A stretch of 49,138 bases of DNA from Candidatus Izemoplasma sp. Its GTDB lineage: Bacteria > Bacillota_I > Bacilli_A > Izemoplasmatales > Izemoplasmataceae. The notes beneath the pieces were generated by a model. The model was given only the letters and a program-made list of their open reading frames with translations, had not been told where the DNA came from and did not search any database. Shown here in pieces: positions 26,109-35,584 of the stretch (positions within the stretch are counted from its first letter, which is position 1; the number at the start of each line of letters is the position of its first letter). The DNA lies in assembly GCA_029939945.1 (NCBI GenBank), contig JAOZRX010000009.1:1-49138 (forward strand), written 5' to 3'. The position numbers and the translations under genes are program-made.

Positions 26109-27050
26109 ATGAAAAAGATTACTATCCTTGGTATGTCGTGTGCAGACATGATTGTATCGAGTGTTGATAAATTCCCGAAAACTGGAAGTCTAGATTTAGT
26201 TGATTCAATTGAGATGCATCCAGGGGGATGCGCAACAAACACAGCAATTGATCTATCTAAAATTGGAATACCTTGTCAGATAATCACCTCTTTAGGAAGT
26301 GATTCTTTTGGTATTTTCCTAGAGACACAGTTAAATAAATATAATGTTAATACGAAATATATTATTAAATCAGAAGATTATGAAACTAGCTCATCAATCG
26401 TTTTATTGAATAAAAATAGTGAAAGAAGTTTTCTACATAATCCAGGAATTAACAATTATTTCTCAAAGGATGATATTAATTTTGAAGGAATAAATAATGC
26501 TGATATCTTATTTATTGCTGGATCATTAATTATGAAGAAATTTGATGGTAAAGAGACAATGGAAACATTAAGAATTGCTAAAGAAAATAATGTTTATACA
26601 GTTTTGGATACAGCTTGGGATCCGACAAATCAATGGTCAAAATTGATTTATCCAGTTCTTCCATATTTGGATCTATTTGTTCCTAGTTTTGAGGAAGCAT
26701 CAATGATTTCAGGAACTACTAGCGAATCTGAAATGGCTAAGATATTCAAGTCTCAAGGTGCTAAAGATATTATTATTAAAATGGGACATAATGGTGCATT
26801 TGCTAATATTAATAACGAAGAATTTTATGTTAAACCATATTTAATAGATAACCCAAAAGATACAACTGGAGCTGGAGATTCATTTATGGCTGGTATCCTT
26901 ACAGGGTTATATCACACATGGGATATGAAAAAAACAATTAAATTTGCAAACGCTGTTGGAGCATTTTGTGTTCAAAGTGTTGGTGCATCAAGTGGGATAA
27001 AACCAATGAGTAAAATTTTAGAGTTTATGGAAAAGAGGGATTCTAAATGA
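26109..27050 (+). CDS. PfkB family carbohydrate kinase
   Basis: A 313-residue ribokinase-fold sugar kinase. The N-terminal PGGCATNTAIDLSKIG segment and the C-terminal DTTGAGDSFMAG (catalytic base Asp257) define the family. ATG 26109 is preferred because MKKITILG is the conserved opening; an upstream ATG at 26094 in the same frame would overlap the previous gene. Beside an isomerase that could make fructose from mannose, fructokinase or ketohexokinase activity is the simplest guess, but adenosine- or ribokinase-type substrates cannot be excluded. Overlaps the isomerase gene by 4 bases. Confidence 0.85.
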   Translation: MKKITILGMSCADMIVSSVDKFPKTGSLDLVDSIEMHPGGCATNTAIDLSKIGIPCQIITSLGSDSFGIFLETQLNKYNVNTKYIIKSEDYETSSSIVLLNKNSERSFLHNPGINNYFSKDDINFEGINNADILFIAGSLIMKKFDGKETMETLRIAKENNVYTVLDTAWDPTNQWSKLIYPVLPYLDLFVPSFEEASMISGTTSESEMAKIFKSQGAKDIIIKMGHNGAFANINNEEFYVKPYLIDNPKDTTGAGDSFMAGILTGLYHTWDMKKTIKFANAVGAFCVQSVGASSGIKPMSKILEFMEKRDSK

Positions 27051-27583
27051 AAAGAGCAGAGTTGAAAAAATGGCAAGATATTGTAACAACTTACTTTGAA
27101 AAAGCTAAAGTAGTTATCACTGAAAATGAGAGGCACAATATAGAAATAGCTGATTTAGGACTAAACGAGTTTGAAACAACAGGTTTAGGTATTTTAACAT
27201 ATGTAAATACAAAAAGAGTATGTGCAAAAGAGTTAGTTTTACTTCCTATGCAAACATGCCCTGAACATTTACATCCTGATGTAGATGGATCACCTGGAAA
27301 AGAAGAAACTTTTAGATGTCGTTACGGAACTGTTTATTTATATGTTCCAGGAACTCCTACAAAGAATATCAAAGGAATAATTCCAGAAGGTGGAAAATAT
27401 ACAGTCTTTAATGAAATAGTATTAAACCCAGGAGAACAATATACACTAACTCCTAATACACTACACTGGTTCCAAGCAGGTAGTGAAGGTGCAGTGATTT
27501 CTGAATTTTCAACAAGATCAAGAGACGAATCTGATTTTTTTACTGATAAAAGAATTAATCGCATGCCAGAAATAGAGGACTAA
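27047..27583 (+). CDS. D-lyxose ketol-isomerase-like cupin
   Basis: A 178-residue cupin with metal ligands His74 and His76 (CPEHLHP), Glu87 and His140 (TLHWFQAG), matching D-lyxose isomerases. These enzymes isomerise D-lyxose to D-xylulose and many also convert D-mannose to D-fructose. In an operon with alpha-mannosidase and two PfkB kinases the mannose-to-fructose reaction is the likely role; this would bypass mannose-6-phosphate. ATGA overlap with the upstream kinase indicates coupled expression. Size is right for the short form of the family. Confidence 0.85.
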   Translation: MKRAELKKWQDIVTTYFEKAKVVITENERHNIEIADLGLNEFETTGLGILTYVNTKRVCAKELVLLPMQTCPEHLHPDVDGSPGKEETFRCRYGTVYLYVPGTPTKNIKGIIPEGGKYTVFNEIVLNPGEQYTLTPNTLHWFQAGSEGAVISEFSTRSRDESDFFTDKRINRMPEIED

Positions 27584-27587
27584 GCAA

Positions 27588-28487
27588 GTGATTTATACAT
27601 GCACATTGAATCCTTCAATCGATTACTATATTAATTTACCTGAATTAAATAAGGGTCAAATTAATCGTGGTAATACGATTAATTATTTCCCTGGAGGAAA
27701 AGGAATTAATGTTTCAGTAGTATTAAATGAATTAAATGTTGAAAGTACAATATTGAGCTTGGTTGGAGGAGAATTTGGCAATTTATTAACTAAGAAACTT
27801 AACCAACTAGGGATTAATAAAGACTTAATTACAATTCAAGGTGAAACAAGACAAAATATTAAAATAAGAGGAATTGATGAAACAGATATTAATACATCTG
27901 GACCAACAATTACATTAGATGAATTTTCAATTTTATTAAACAAAATTCAAGAATTAGATAATGACTATTTAGTAGTTGCTGGTAAATCAATATTAGTTGA
28001 AGGAACTAATTCATATGACGAAATTGGGAAGGTTATAGACAATACAAACATCAAATTAGTTGTAGATGCATATGGAGAAGACTTAAAAACTTTGATCAAA
28101 TATAAACCATTCTTAATTAAACCAAACTTAGAAGAATTAGAAGAACTACTTAACCAAAAAATTACTTCAAATGCATCAGCAGTATCACTTTCTAAGGAAT
28201 TGATTGATAAATATAACATTGAATACGTATTATTGTCACTTGGAGAAGAAGGAGCAATAATCACATCAAAAACTGATAGTTTTTATGTCCAAGCACCTTC
28301 TAAAAAAGTAGTCAATACTGTTGGGTCAGGAGATTCACTATTAGCTGGATTTATAGCTGAATATACTATTTCAAAAGATATTCAAAAGTCATTAAAACTA
28401 GCTGTTGCTGCAGGAAGTGCTACTACATTTTCCAAAGGACTAGCAACTTTCGAAGAAATAATAAAAATACATGGAGAGTTGGAATAA
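27588..28487 (+). CDS. 1-phosphofructokinase / tagatose-6-phosphate kinase-like PfkB enzyme
   Basis: A 299-residue kinase beginning MIYTCTLNPSIDYYI with FPGGKGINVSVVLNEL, the FruK/LacC/PfkB signature, and NTVGSGDSLLAGF with catalytic Asp249. It phosphorylates a ketohexose phosphate to the 1,6-bisphosphate. It starts at GTG 27588, 4 bases after the isomerase gene, with GAGGAC upstream. With the aldolase at 21423 it completes a route from ketohexose phosphate to triose phosphates. Fructose-1-phosphate, fructose-6-phosphate and tagatose-6-phosphate are all possible substrates. Confidence 0.88.
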   Translation: MIYTCTLNPSIDYYINLPELNKGQINRGNTINYFPGGKGINVSVVLNELNVESTILSLVGGEFGNLLTKKLNQLGINKDLITIQGETRQNIKIRGIDETDINTSGPTITLDEFSILLNKIQELDNDYLVVAGKSILVEGTNSYDEIGKVIDNTNIKLVVDAYGEDLKTLIKYKPFLIKPNLEELEELLNQKITSNASAVSLSKELIDKYNIEYVLLSLGEEGAIITSKTDSFYVQAPSKKVVNTVGSGDSLLAGFIAEYTISKDIQKSLKLAVAAGSATTFSKGLATFEEIIKIHGELE

Positions 28488-28490
28488 ATA

Positions 28491-29597
28491 ATGGATTTTA
28501 CTAAACTTAATCACGATGTTGTATTTAAAAGAACAAACGGGAAAATAATATGGCAGCCTAGAATAATTTCTTGGTATTATGATAGAAAGCATGCCGGATC
28601 TAACCGTTTACCAGAGAAATACAAAGATATGAGTTTAAAAGAAATATATATTGATTTAGGTTGTTCAAATCGTGTATATGACTATAATGCATGTTTTACA
28701 AAAATAGAAGATAAAAGAGTTAAAAGAACAAGAATCCAACATGAGAAACATCTTTATGAAGAAATTTGTGAAACTCCTGTTGGAACAATTAATCAAATTG
28801 TTCAAACTAACTCTTCTAACTATGGTACTTATCCACAAAAATGGTGGTTAGAAACTGCTGAGGATGTGGAAGTTATGATTTGGCTAGAGGAACACTCTCA
28901 TATCGAATTTTCACAAGAAAAATTTGATGAAGTTGAAGCTATATGGGGCGACTTAGGTGCTCCACAAATATTTTTTGATTATGTGAGTATCCAAAAGCTA
29001 TATATTCAATTAATGGGAGTAACCAATACAATATATGCGTTAAGTGATTTCCCTGAAGTAATTGAAAAATATTTTGATGTACTTCATCGTAAACAAATGG
29101 AAAGCATTCCAGTATATGCTGCTTCACCTGTCTTAATAATTAATTATGGAGACAATGTTCATAACGGAACTCTTTCACCTAGGTTATTCAAAAAATACGT
29201 TATGAAATGTTACCAAGAAAGAAGCGATGAATTTCATAAATATGGACGTTTTGTAAATGCTCATTGGGATGGAGATACAAAATATATCTTAAAATATGCC
29301 CAAGAAACAAGAATGGATGGAATTGAAGCTATCACTCCTAAACCTCAAGGTGATGTTACTCTTGAAGAAATGAAAGAAGGACTTGGAGATATGATATTAA
29401 TGGATGGTATTCCAGCAGTATTATTTGATAAAACATTCCCAGTAGAACAGTTAATAGAAACAACTCATAGAGTAATTGAACTATTTGCTCCAAATTTAGT
29501 GCTGGGAATTAGTGATGAGATGTCGAGTACAGGTGACATCGAAAGAGTTAGAATAGTAGGAAAAATCGTTGACGAATATAACAAACAATTTGATTAA
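28491..29597 (+). CDS. Divergent URO-D superfamily protein
   Basis: A 368-residue protein related to the URO-D TIM-barrel methyltransferases but more diverged than the other three. The region equal to the zinc HxC motif reads NAHWDGD, with His258 and Asp260, so the Cys ligand is missing; the distal segment is GISDEMSSTGD. INYGDNVHNG precedes it, like the QGDD segment in 23137. It starts 3 bases after the PfkB gene and precedes the alpha-mannosidase. It may be a substrate-specific methyltransferase for a sugar, or a non-zinc member with another activity. Confidence is in the fold, not the reaction. Confidence 0.65.
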   Translation: MDFTKLNHDVVFKRTNGKIIWQPRIISWYYDRKHAGSNRLPEKYKDMSLKEIYIDLGCSNRVYDYNACFTKIEDKRVKRTRIQHEKHLYEEICETPVGTINQIVQTNSSNYGTYPQKWWLETAEDVEVMIWLEEHSHIEFSQEKFDEVEAIWGDLGAPQIFFDYVSIQKLYIQLMGVTNTIYALSDFPEVIEKYFDVLHRKQMESIPVYAASPVLIINYGDNVHNGTLSPRLFKKYVMKCYQERSDEFHKYGRFVNAHWDGDTKYILKYAQETRMDGIEAITPKPQGDVTLEEMKEGLGDMILMDGIPAVLFDKTFPVEQLIETTHRVIELFAPNLVLGISDEMSSTGDIERVRIVGKIVDEYNKQFD

Positions 29598-29609
29598 AGA
29601 GGTGTAGAT

Positions 29610-32477
29610 ATGACTTATTTCGCGAAAATTATTAAATTAGATAAGTTTGAATATACAAACTGGGCTTTTCAAGCATGGAGTTCAACTAAAGAACAATCAA
29701 AAGGAAATTACTGGGTTCACCGAATTGTTTCTGAATTATCTTTTTTGAAGGAAGTATCAAAATTCAATCAAGGTAAGTATGATGATTTAATTGAAGAAAC
29801 TTCTAAAAAGCTTCACGTTCAATATATTGAAAATGGGGCAATATCAAAACAAGATTGTTTAAATGCTGAAGAGAGTTTATTAGTTGCAAAAGAAGATATT
29901 TCAAAATATGAAATATCGTTTGCTTCGCATGCTCATATTGATATTAATTGGCTTTGGGGGTTTCACGAAACTGTTCAAATAACAATTGATACTTTTAGAA
30001 CAATGCTTGATATTATGAAAGAAAACGAGAACTTCATATACAGCCAATCTCAAGGTGTTCTTTATAAGATTATCGAAGATTACCATCCAGCAATGCTTGA
30101 AGAAATAAAGGCCAGAGTTGCTGAAAAGAGATGGGAAATTACTGCTTCAACTTGGGTTGAAGGAGATAAAAATCTGGCTAATGGAGAAAGCCAAGCCAGA
30201 CAAATCTTATATACAAAGAATTACTTAAATGAGATTTTTAATGTCTTACCTGAAGACTTGATTATCGATTTTGAACCTGATACTTTTGGTCATGTAGAAT
30301 CAATTCCTGAAATACTTGATGATGGACTTGTTAAGTTTTATTACCATGTTCGTGGTAACAACGTCACTACAGCTTATCGATGGATTTCTCCATCTAATAA
30401 AGAAGTTATTGTTTATCGTGATCCTAAAGTTTATACAATGGCAATTAATGGACATATCGCAAAAAACGTTGTTGAGTTTGCAGACAAGAATAGATTGTTT
30501 AATATACTCGCAGTATATGGTGTTAGTAACCACGGTGGTGGACCAACAAGAAAAGATATTGAAATGATAGAAGACATGAAACATTGGCCTATTTATCCTA
30601 AAGTTAAGTTCTCAAGCTACCGTGAATACTATGAATATCTAGAAGAAAATAAAGATGTTTTATCTGTTGAAAAAAGAGAATTAAACGCAGTGTTCAACGG
30701 ATGTTATACATCTCAATCAAGAATCAAACTAGCTAATAGATTTGGAGAAAATGTGTTATATGATGCTGAAACAGCTAATGTTATAGCAACTATCAATAAT
30801 GGGTTCCCGTATTCTTCAAAAAAATATAAAGATGCATGGTTAAATATTTTAACTAATCAATTCCATGATATCTTACCAGGTTCTGGAATAACTTATACGA
30901 GAGAGTATGCTTTAGGAAAATTCCAAGAATCAATGGCTTTGGCTCTAACTAATAAGAAACTAAGTCTAGAGAATTTATCAAAAGATATTGACACTTCAAT
31001 GTATCAAAATGATTTAGAAGATTATTATGATACGTCTTATGGTGCTGGTGTTGGATTTAACTCTGAAACTTTTAAAGTATCGAAAGTTAGCCGTGGAAGA
31101 GGAACTACTAGAGTTTACCATGTTTGGAATACTCTACCTTATGAAAGAACTGAACAGATTCAAATCTATTTATGGAATTATGAAGATGAAATTTCGAAAA
31201 TTAAAATAGTAAATTCAAATAACGAACCACTTAAATTTCAAAAAACAGTAAACCCTAAAATAGTAATTGGAGGGTTTGATGGAGTTTACGAAACAGATAT
31301 TTATTGGGGACACTGGTATAAAACATTCACAGTTGAAGTTAATGTACCTGCTTTTGGGTATGAAACAATTGTCTTAATGCAAGATGATGAACTTGAGAAT
31401 AGTTTTCCTAACTATTTAGTTATTGAAGATGATATACCAAGAGTCCATCCTGAGAAGTTATACATTTTAGAAAATGATTTAGTGAAAGTAACTTTTGATC
31501 CTATAACATTAAGAGTTTCATCATATTACGACAAAGAGTTAAAACAAGAATTGACTAAATTAAATGGAGCAGGATTCAATTATATTCTTGAAGACGGAAC
31601 AATGGGAATGGATTCATGGGTTGTAGGAAGAACAATTTCTTCAAAGGAAATTGTTAGTTCAGATGCAACTTTGTATCAAGGAATCGTAAATGATATATTA
31701 ACTTACGAAGCTAAAGTAGCTGAATCAAACTTCAGTGTACTTATTACTCTACCAAAGAATTCTAAACTACTTAATTACGTTGTAAATGTAGCTTGGAATG
31801 AAATAGGGGAATATCATAAAACTATTAAAACACTGAACTATAACTTCCCACTTAAAAAAGAAATCAAGGAATATAAATATGACATAGCATTTGGAGTTAC
31901 TTCAAGAGTTCCTTCAAATATTGATGTATCAGGAAATAGTTTTGCTAGTGCAATGTTTGAAGAAGGAGCATTTATTATTACAACAGATTCTAAATATGGT
32001 TTTTACGGACAAACTGATTCTATTGGAGTATCTTTAATTAGAAGTTCGACAGATCCAGACAGATATCCAGAAGTTGGAAATCATCACTTTAAATTCCAAG
32101 TAGGAGTTGTAAATGATAAAGCAAACAACTCTTTAATTAAAACTTCTAAATTATTAAATCATCCACTAGATGTAATAATGGGTGAAGTTCATAAAGGAAA
32201 TGAGCCATTGCGTAATTCATTTATTAGTGTAGATAAACAAAACGTTATAGTATCATCTTTTAAACTTAGTGAAGATAAAACAAATGATTTAATCGTTCGT
32301 TTCTATGAATCAGATGGAGTAGATACTGAGTTTGTTGTTGATATTAATAAAGAAATAAAGAAAGCAAATTATTCTAATCTATTAGAACAGTCTCTAGCAG
32401 AAATAGATGTAAGAAACAACATACTAAAAGCTAAAGTAAAAGGTAATAGTATGTGTAGTATTCGTCTAGAGGTGTAG
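29610..32477 (+). CDS. GH38 alpha-mannosidase
   Basis: A 955-residue cytoplasmic retaining alpha-mannosidase. The catalytic motifs are canonical: HAHIDINWLWG (zinc ligands His109 and Asp111), EPDTFGH with nucleophile Asp224, and FHDILPGSG with zinc ligand His419. Domain order follows bacterial MngB-type enzymes: N-terminal linker (1-100), catalytic barrel (100-375), helical mid domain (about 375-470), then beta-sandwich C-terminal domains. GAGGTG precedes the ATG. It hydrolyses terminal alpha-mannose from imported oligosaccharides or mannosylglycerate-like compounds and gives the operon its clearest substrate clue. Confidence 0.95.
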   Translation: MTYFAKIIKLDKFEYTNWAFQAWSSTKEQSKGNYWVHRIVSELSFLKEVSKFNQGKYDDLIEETSKKLHVQYIENGAISKQDCLNAEESLLVAKEDISKYEISFASHAHIDINWLWGFHETVQITIDTFRTMLDIMKENENFIYSQSQGVLYKIIEDYHPAMLEEIKARVAEKRWEITASTWVEGDKNLANGESQARQILYTKNYLNEIFNVLPEDLIIDFEPDTFGHVESIPEILDDGLVKFYYHVRGNNVTTAYRWISPSNKEVIVYRDPKVYTMAINGHIAKNVVEFADKNRLFNILAVYGVSNHGGGPTRKDIEMIEDMKHWPIYPKVKFSSYREYYEYLEENKDVLSVEKRELNAVFNGCYTSQSRIKLANRFGENVLYDAETANVIATINNGFPYSSKKYKDAWLNILTNQFHDILPGSGITYTREYALGKFQESMALALTNKKLSLENLSKDIDTSMYQNDLEDYYDTSYGAGVGFNSETFKVSKVSRGRGTTRVYHVWNTLPYERTEQIQIYLWNYEDEISKIKIVNSNNEPLKFQKTVNPKIVIGGFDGVYETDIYWGHWYKTFTVEVNVPAFGYETIVLMQDDELENSFPNYLVIEDDIPRVHPEKLYILENDLVKVTFDPITLRVSSYYDKELKQELTKLNGAGFNYILEDGTMGMDSWVVGRTISSKEIVSSDATLYQGIVNDILTYEAKVAESNFSVLITLPKNSKLLNYVVNVAWNEIGEYHKTIKTLNYNFPLKKEIKEYKYDIAFGVTSRVPSNIDVSGNSFASAMFEEGAFIITTDSKYGFYGQTDSIGVSLIRSSTDPDRYPEVGNHHFKFQVGVVNDKANNSLIKTSKLLNHPLDVIMGEVHKGNEPLRNSFISVDKQNVIVSSFKLSEDKTNDLIVRFYESDGVDTEFVVDINKEIKKANYSNLLEQSLAEIDVRNNILKAKVKGNSMCSIRLEV

Positions 32478-32479
32478 TA

Positions 32480-33220
32480 ATGGATAGTTTATTTGAATTA
32501 AACACAAAATATGGAATTGTAAGAGGAATATATTCAAAGCCTAGTTTAGATAAATTCCCCGTAGTACTTGTTTTACATGGATTTTCTGGAGAAAGCATTG
32601 GACCAAAATATTTACTAAGAACATTTCAAAAAAAAGTAGTAGAAAACAATATTGGTGTATTGCGCTTTGATTATAATGGCTGTGGAAATAGTGATGGAGA
32701 ATTTATAAATAACACTGTTACAAATTCAATAGAACAAGGACAAGAAGTTCTTGAATTCTTAAAACTTCAACCTGAAGTTTCTAAGATTTATGCTGTTGGA
32801 TTTAGTATGGGAGGATTAGTTGCATCTGAATTAGCAAAGAAGAATCCTGATACCATTGAAAAACTATTATTATGGTCTCCTGCAGGTAATTTAGGTGACT
32901 TATTACAACTGTTTTACGACTCATTAAAAGATGAAGGAAAAGATTATCGTGATTTTGGAGCTCTAGACTTATCATTAACTACTGTGAATGACGCATTAAG
33001 TTATGATGCATTTAGTGGACTTGATGCTTATAAGAAAGAAGTATGCATAGTACATGGTTCCTTAGATTCTGCAGTTCCTATTGAAGTAGGTAGAAAATAT
33101 TATGATGCATTTACTTGTAAGAAATCTTTTATAGAAGTTACAGGTAGTGAACATACATATGAACAAAACGACTGGAGAGAACTTCTTTATACCTCATCAA
33201 TAAACTTTTTAGTGGAGTGA
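32480..33220 (+). CDS. Alpha/beta hydrolase, probable esterase
   Basis: A 246-residue serine hydrolase. VLHGFSGES is the oxyanion segment, GFSMGG gives nucleophile Ser109, Asp196 (HGSLDSAVP) and His225 (GSEHTYEQ) complete the triad. FDYNGCGNSDGEF is typical of cinnamoyl-ester and acyl-esterase relatives. It lies 2 bases after the alpha-mannosidase and overlaps the next GH38-like gene, so removal of acyl groups from the glycan is a reasonable inference. No signal peptide. Confidence 0.85.
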   Translation: MDSLFELNTKYGIVRGIYSKPSLDKFPVVLVLHGFSGESIGPKYLLRTFQKKVVENNIGVLRFDYNGCGNSDGEFINNTVTNSIEQGQEVLEFLKLQPEVSKIYAVGFSMGGLVASELAKKNPDTIEKLLLWSPAGNLGDLLQLFYDSLKDEGKDYRDFGALDLSLTTVNDALSYDAFSGLDAYKKEVCIVHGSLDSAVPIEVGRKYYDAFTCKKSFIEVTGSEHTYEQNDWRELLYTSSINFLVE

Positions 33221-33225
33221 TTAAA

Positions 33226-35505
33226 TTGGAAAAAACTTTTAAGATTTTTGTTATTCATCATTCTCATACTGATATCGGATATACCGATATGCAGTCAGTA
33301 ATACAAGATAATCATTTTGATTACATTAGACAAGCTATTAACATTATTGAAGAAGATAATTCATTTCTTTGGACACTTGAAAACTTTTGGCAAGTCGAAA
33401 ACTTCAGTAATAGTGCTAGTGAAACTGAATATGTGAAATTCATTAAATATATAAAAACAGGTAATATTATTATCACTGCTAATTATTTAAATATGACTGA
33501 TCTAATTGATTATGAGATTTACAACAAAAAGATAAAAGAGTTTTCTGATTTTGCAAACTTAATAAAAGTGACATCACAAAGTGCTTTAACATGTGATGTT
33601 AATGGCTACAAAAAAGACTATATGAGAGCGTTATTAAATAACGGAATAAATAATCTAATGACAAGCGTACATCCACATCATGGAGTTGCGCCTACATTTA
33701 AAGTAAATAATCCTTACTATATTGAAGTTGATTCAAAACGACTATTAGTTTGGAATAACCAGCATTACCTCTATGGAAACGATTTAGGAATTGTTCCAAA
33801 GACATTATTTTCTTACACTATAAAAGATGAATTTAATGAACCACTTGGAACATATAATAATGATGAAGAATTAAGAATATCTACAACTAGAATTAAAAGA
33901 TTTATCAAATCTTTAAGAGAAGACGAAACATATAAGTACGACTTTGTACCTATTCTTGTGTCTGGTCAAAGAATTGATAATGCTGCGCCTAATAAGGATA
34001 TAATTTCTAGAATAAAGGATTTGAATCTTCAATTAGAAGATGATTCTATTCAACTTGAATTTGCATCTTTGGATGATATTTTCCAGAAAATAAAATTAGA
34101 CAAAACTATTCCAGTTTATAAAGGTGAATTTCCAGACTTTTGGGTTGATGGAATTATATCTACACCTAAAGTAACTAAACTATTCTTACAAGTTCAAAGA
34201 GATTACATTGATTTTATTAAATTTAGTAATACTGATAAATATCATGTTGAATTATCAAAAATAGAACAATTATTATTACTTTATGGTGAACATACTTGGG
34301 GTCATTCAGATTCAGTAAAGAATCCATATAATGATTTTGTTTACAATATCCAAGTAATTAAGGAAAACTATGTATATCAAGCATATAAATTACTTACTGA
34401 AATAACAGAAGACTACAAACATTGTTATCTTGGAGCTAGTTATAACAATGCAAATCGAGTATTAGATTATCAATTAATTAATAATAATGATTACGATATA
34501 GAAGATATTTATTCTTTAAAAATGGATCACTTTGAAAGAACACAATTTAGTCAAGGAATTAAAGTGATTGATACTTTAGGTAAAAATATAGAATTAGATA
34601 TAGATTTTACAAAAGATGTGAAGAGAGTCGATATTTACACGAATATACCAGCAAATACATCTATAGAACTTAAAATAGTTTCAGGAAAAATAGAGGAACT
34701 TAAAAAAGATACTCTAAATAAGGGAGTATTTGAAAACAACTGGATTAAAATTGATTTAAATGAGATGTCAATGTATCACAAAGAGACAAAAACATATTTA
34801 ACTACAGGAGAACATTTCGGGATTACTCATCAGATAAGTGATGTTGTAGGAAAACCGGTATTAAAAAGAGGATTTCTAGGGTTAAATAAGATGTTTGAAG
34901 ATACATTAAATAACTACGGTATAATTATTGGTGTATCAAAAAAGATGGAAAGTGATATCTCAAGTGAAATAGAAGTTACATATGATATGGATACATTAGA
35001 AGAATTAATTGTTACTTACAAAGTGTTTAAGAACATTGAAAGAATTGATATAGATGTTCAGTTCTTGAAAAAAGCAACATTCAATATTGAAAACATCTTC
35101 TTCGAATTATCTTTTGTTAATCAAGAAATTAAACTTCTAAATAAATTTGAAGAAGTAGTACCTTGGGTAGATCAAATAGAGGGTTCATTAATCGATTATT
35201 ATTATATTGATCAAGGTGTTAAATTTGAAAGTATCGATTTAAATATTTTTGTAATAACAAAAGATAATCCGATTGTGTATATGAGAGAGTTAAAGCATCA
35301 TGAAAACTCTGTAAAAATAGGTAATCTTGATTTAGAAAAACGTCATGTAAGTTCATGGATAATGAATAACATTTGGGAAACAAATTTTAACTTAGATTTA
35401 GGTGGTTTCTATAATTTCGGGTATTCAATTATAATAAGTGACAAAAATAATGAAAATGTAACACCTTATAAAACGCTTCAAAAGGCAATAATAATTCGCA
35501 AATGA
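33226..35505 (+). CDS. Divergent GH38-like glycoside hydrolase (paralogue of 14888)
   Basis: A 759-residue cytoplasmic protein homologous to the one at 14888-17329. HHSHTDIGYTD (His14, Asp16), Asp124 in TCDVNGYKKD and His356 in GEHTWGHS mark the same divergent GH38 active site. Both also share a SWIMNN-W-TNF-GGFY region near the C-terminus. TTG at 33226 is chosen as start because GGAGTGA lies 6 bases before it; a GTG at 33217 in the same frame has no ribosome binding site. It is the last gene of the large operon. Substrate unknown; the two copies may cut different linkages. Confidence 0.7.
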   Translation: MEKTFKIFVIHHSHTDIGYTDMQSVIQDNHFDYIRQAINIIEEDNSFLWTLENFWQVENFSNSASETEYVKFIKYIKTGNIIITANYLNMTDLIDYEIYNKKIKEFSDFANLIKVTSQSALTCDVNGYKKDYMRALLNNGINNLMTSVHPHHGVAPTFKVNNPYYIEVDSKRLLVWNNQHYLYGNDLGIVPKTLFSYTIKDEFNEPLGTYNNDEELRISTTRIKRFIKSLREDETYKYDFVPILVSGQRIDNAAPNKDIISRIKDLNLQLEDDSIQLEFASLDDIFQKIKLDKTIPVYKGEFPDFWVDGIISTPKVTKLFLQVQRDYIDFIKFSNTDKYHVELSKIEQLLLLYGEHTWGHSDSVKNPYNDFVYNIQVIKENYVYQAYKLLTEITEDYKHCYLGASYNNANRVLDYQLINNNDYDIEDIYSLKMDHFERTQFSQGIKVIDTLGKNIELDIDFTKDVKRVDIYTNIPANTSIELKIVSGKIEELKKDTLNKGVFENNWIKIDLNEMSMYHKETKTYLTTGEHFGITHQISDVVGKPVLKRGFLGLNKMFEDTLNNYGIIIGVSKKMESDISSEIEVTYDMDTLEELIVTYKVFKNIERIDIDVQFLKKATFNIENIFFELSFVNQEIKLLNKFEEVVPWVDQIEGSLIDYYYIDQGVKFESIDLNIFVITKDNPIVYMRELKHHENSVKIGNLDLEKRHVSSWIMNNIWETNFNLDLGGFYNFGYSIIISDKNNENVTPYKTLQKAIIIRK

Positions 35506-35584
35506 AGTAAATGATGCTCAATATATATTAAATATTGCTTTTGTGCTTATCTTTTGATGATATTTGATAAATTTATTGATATAC

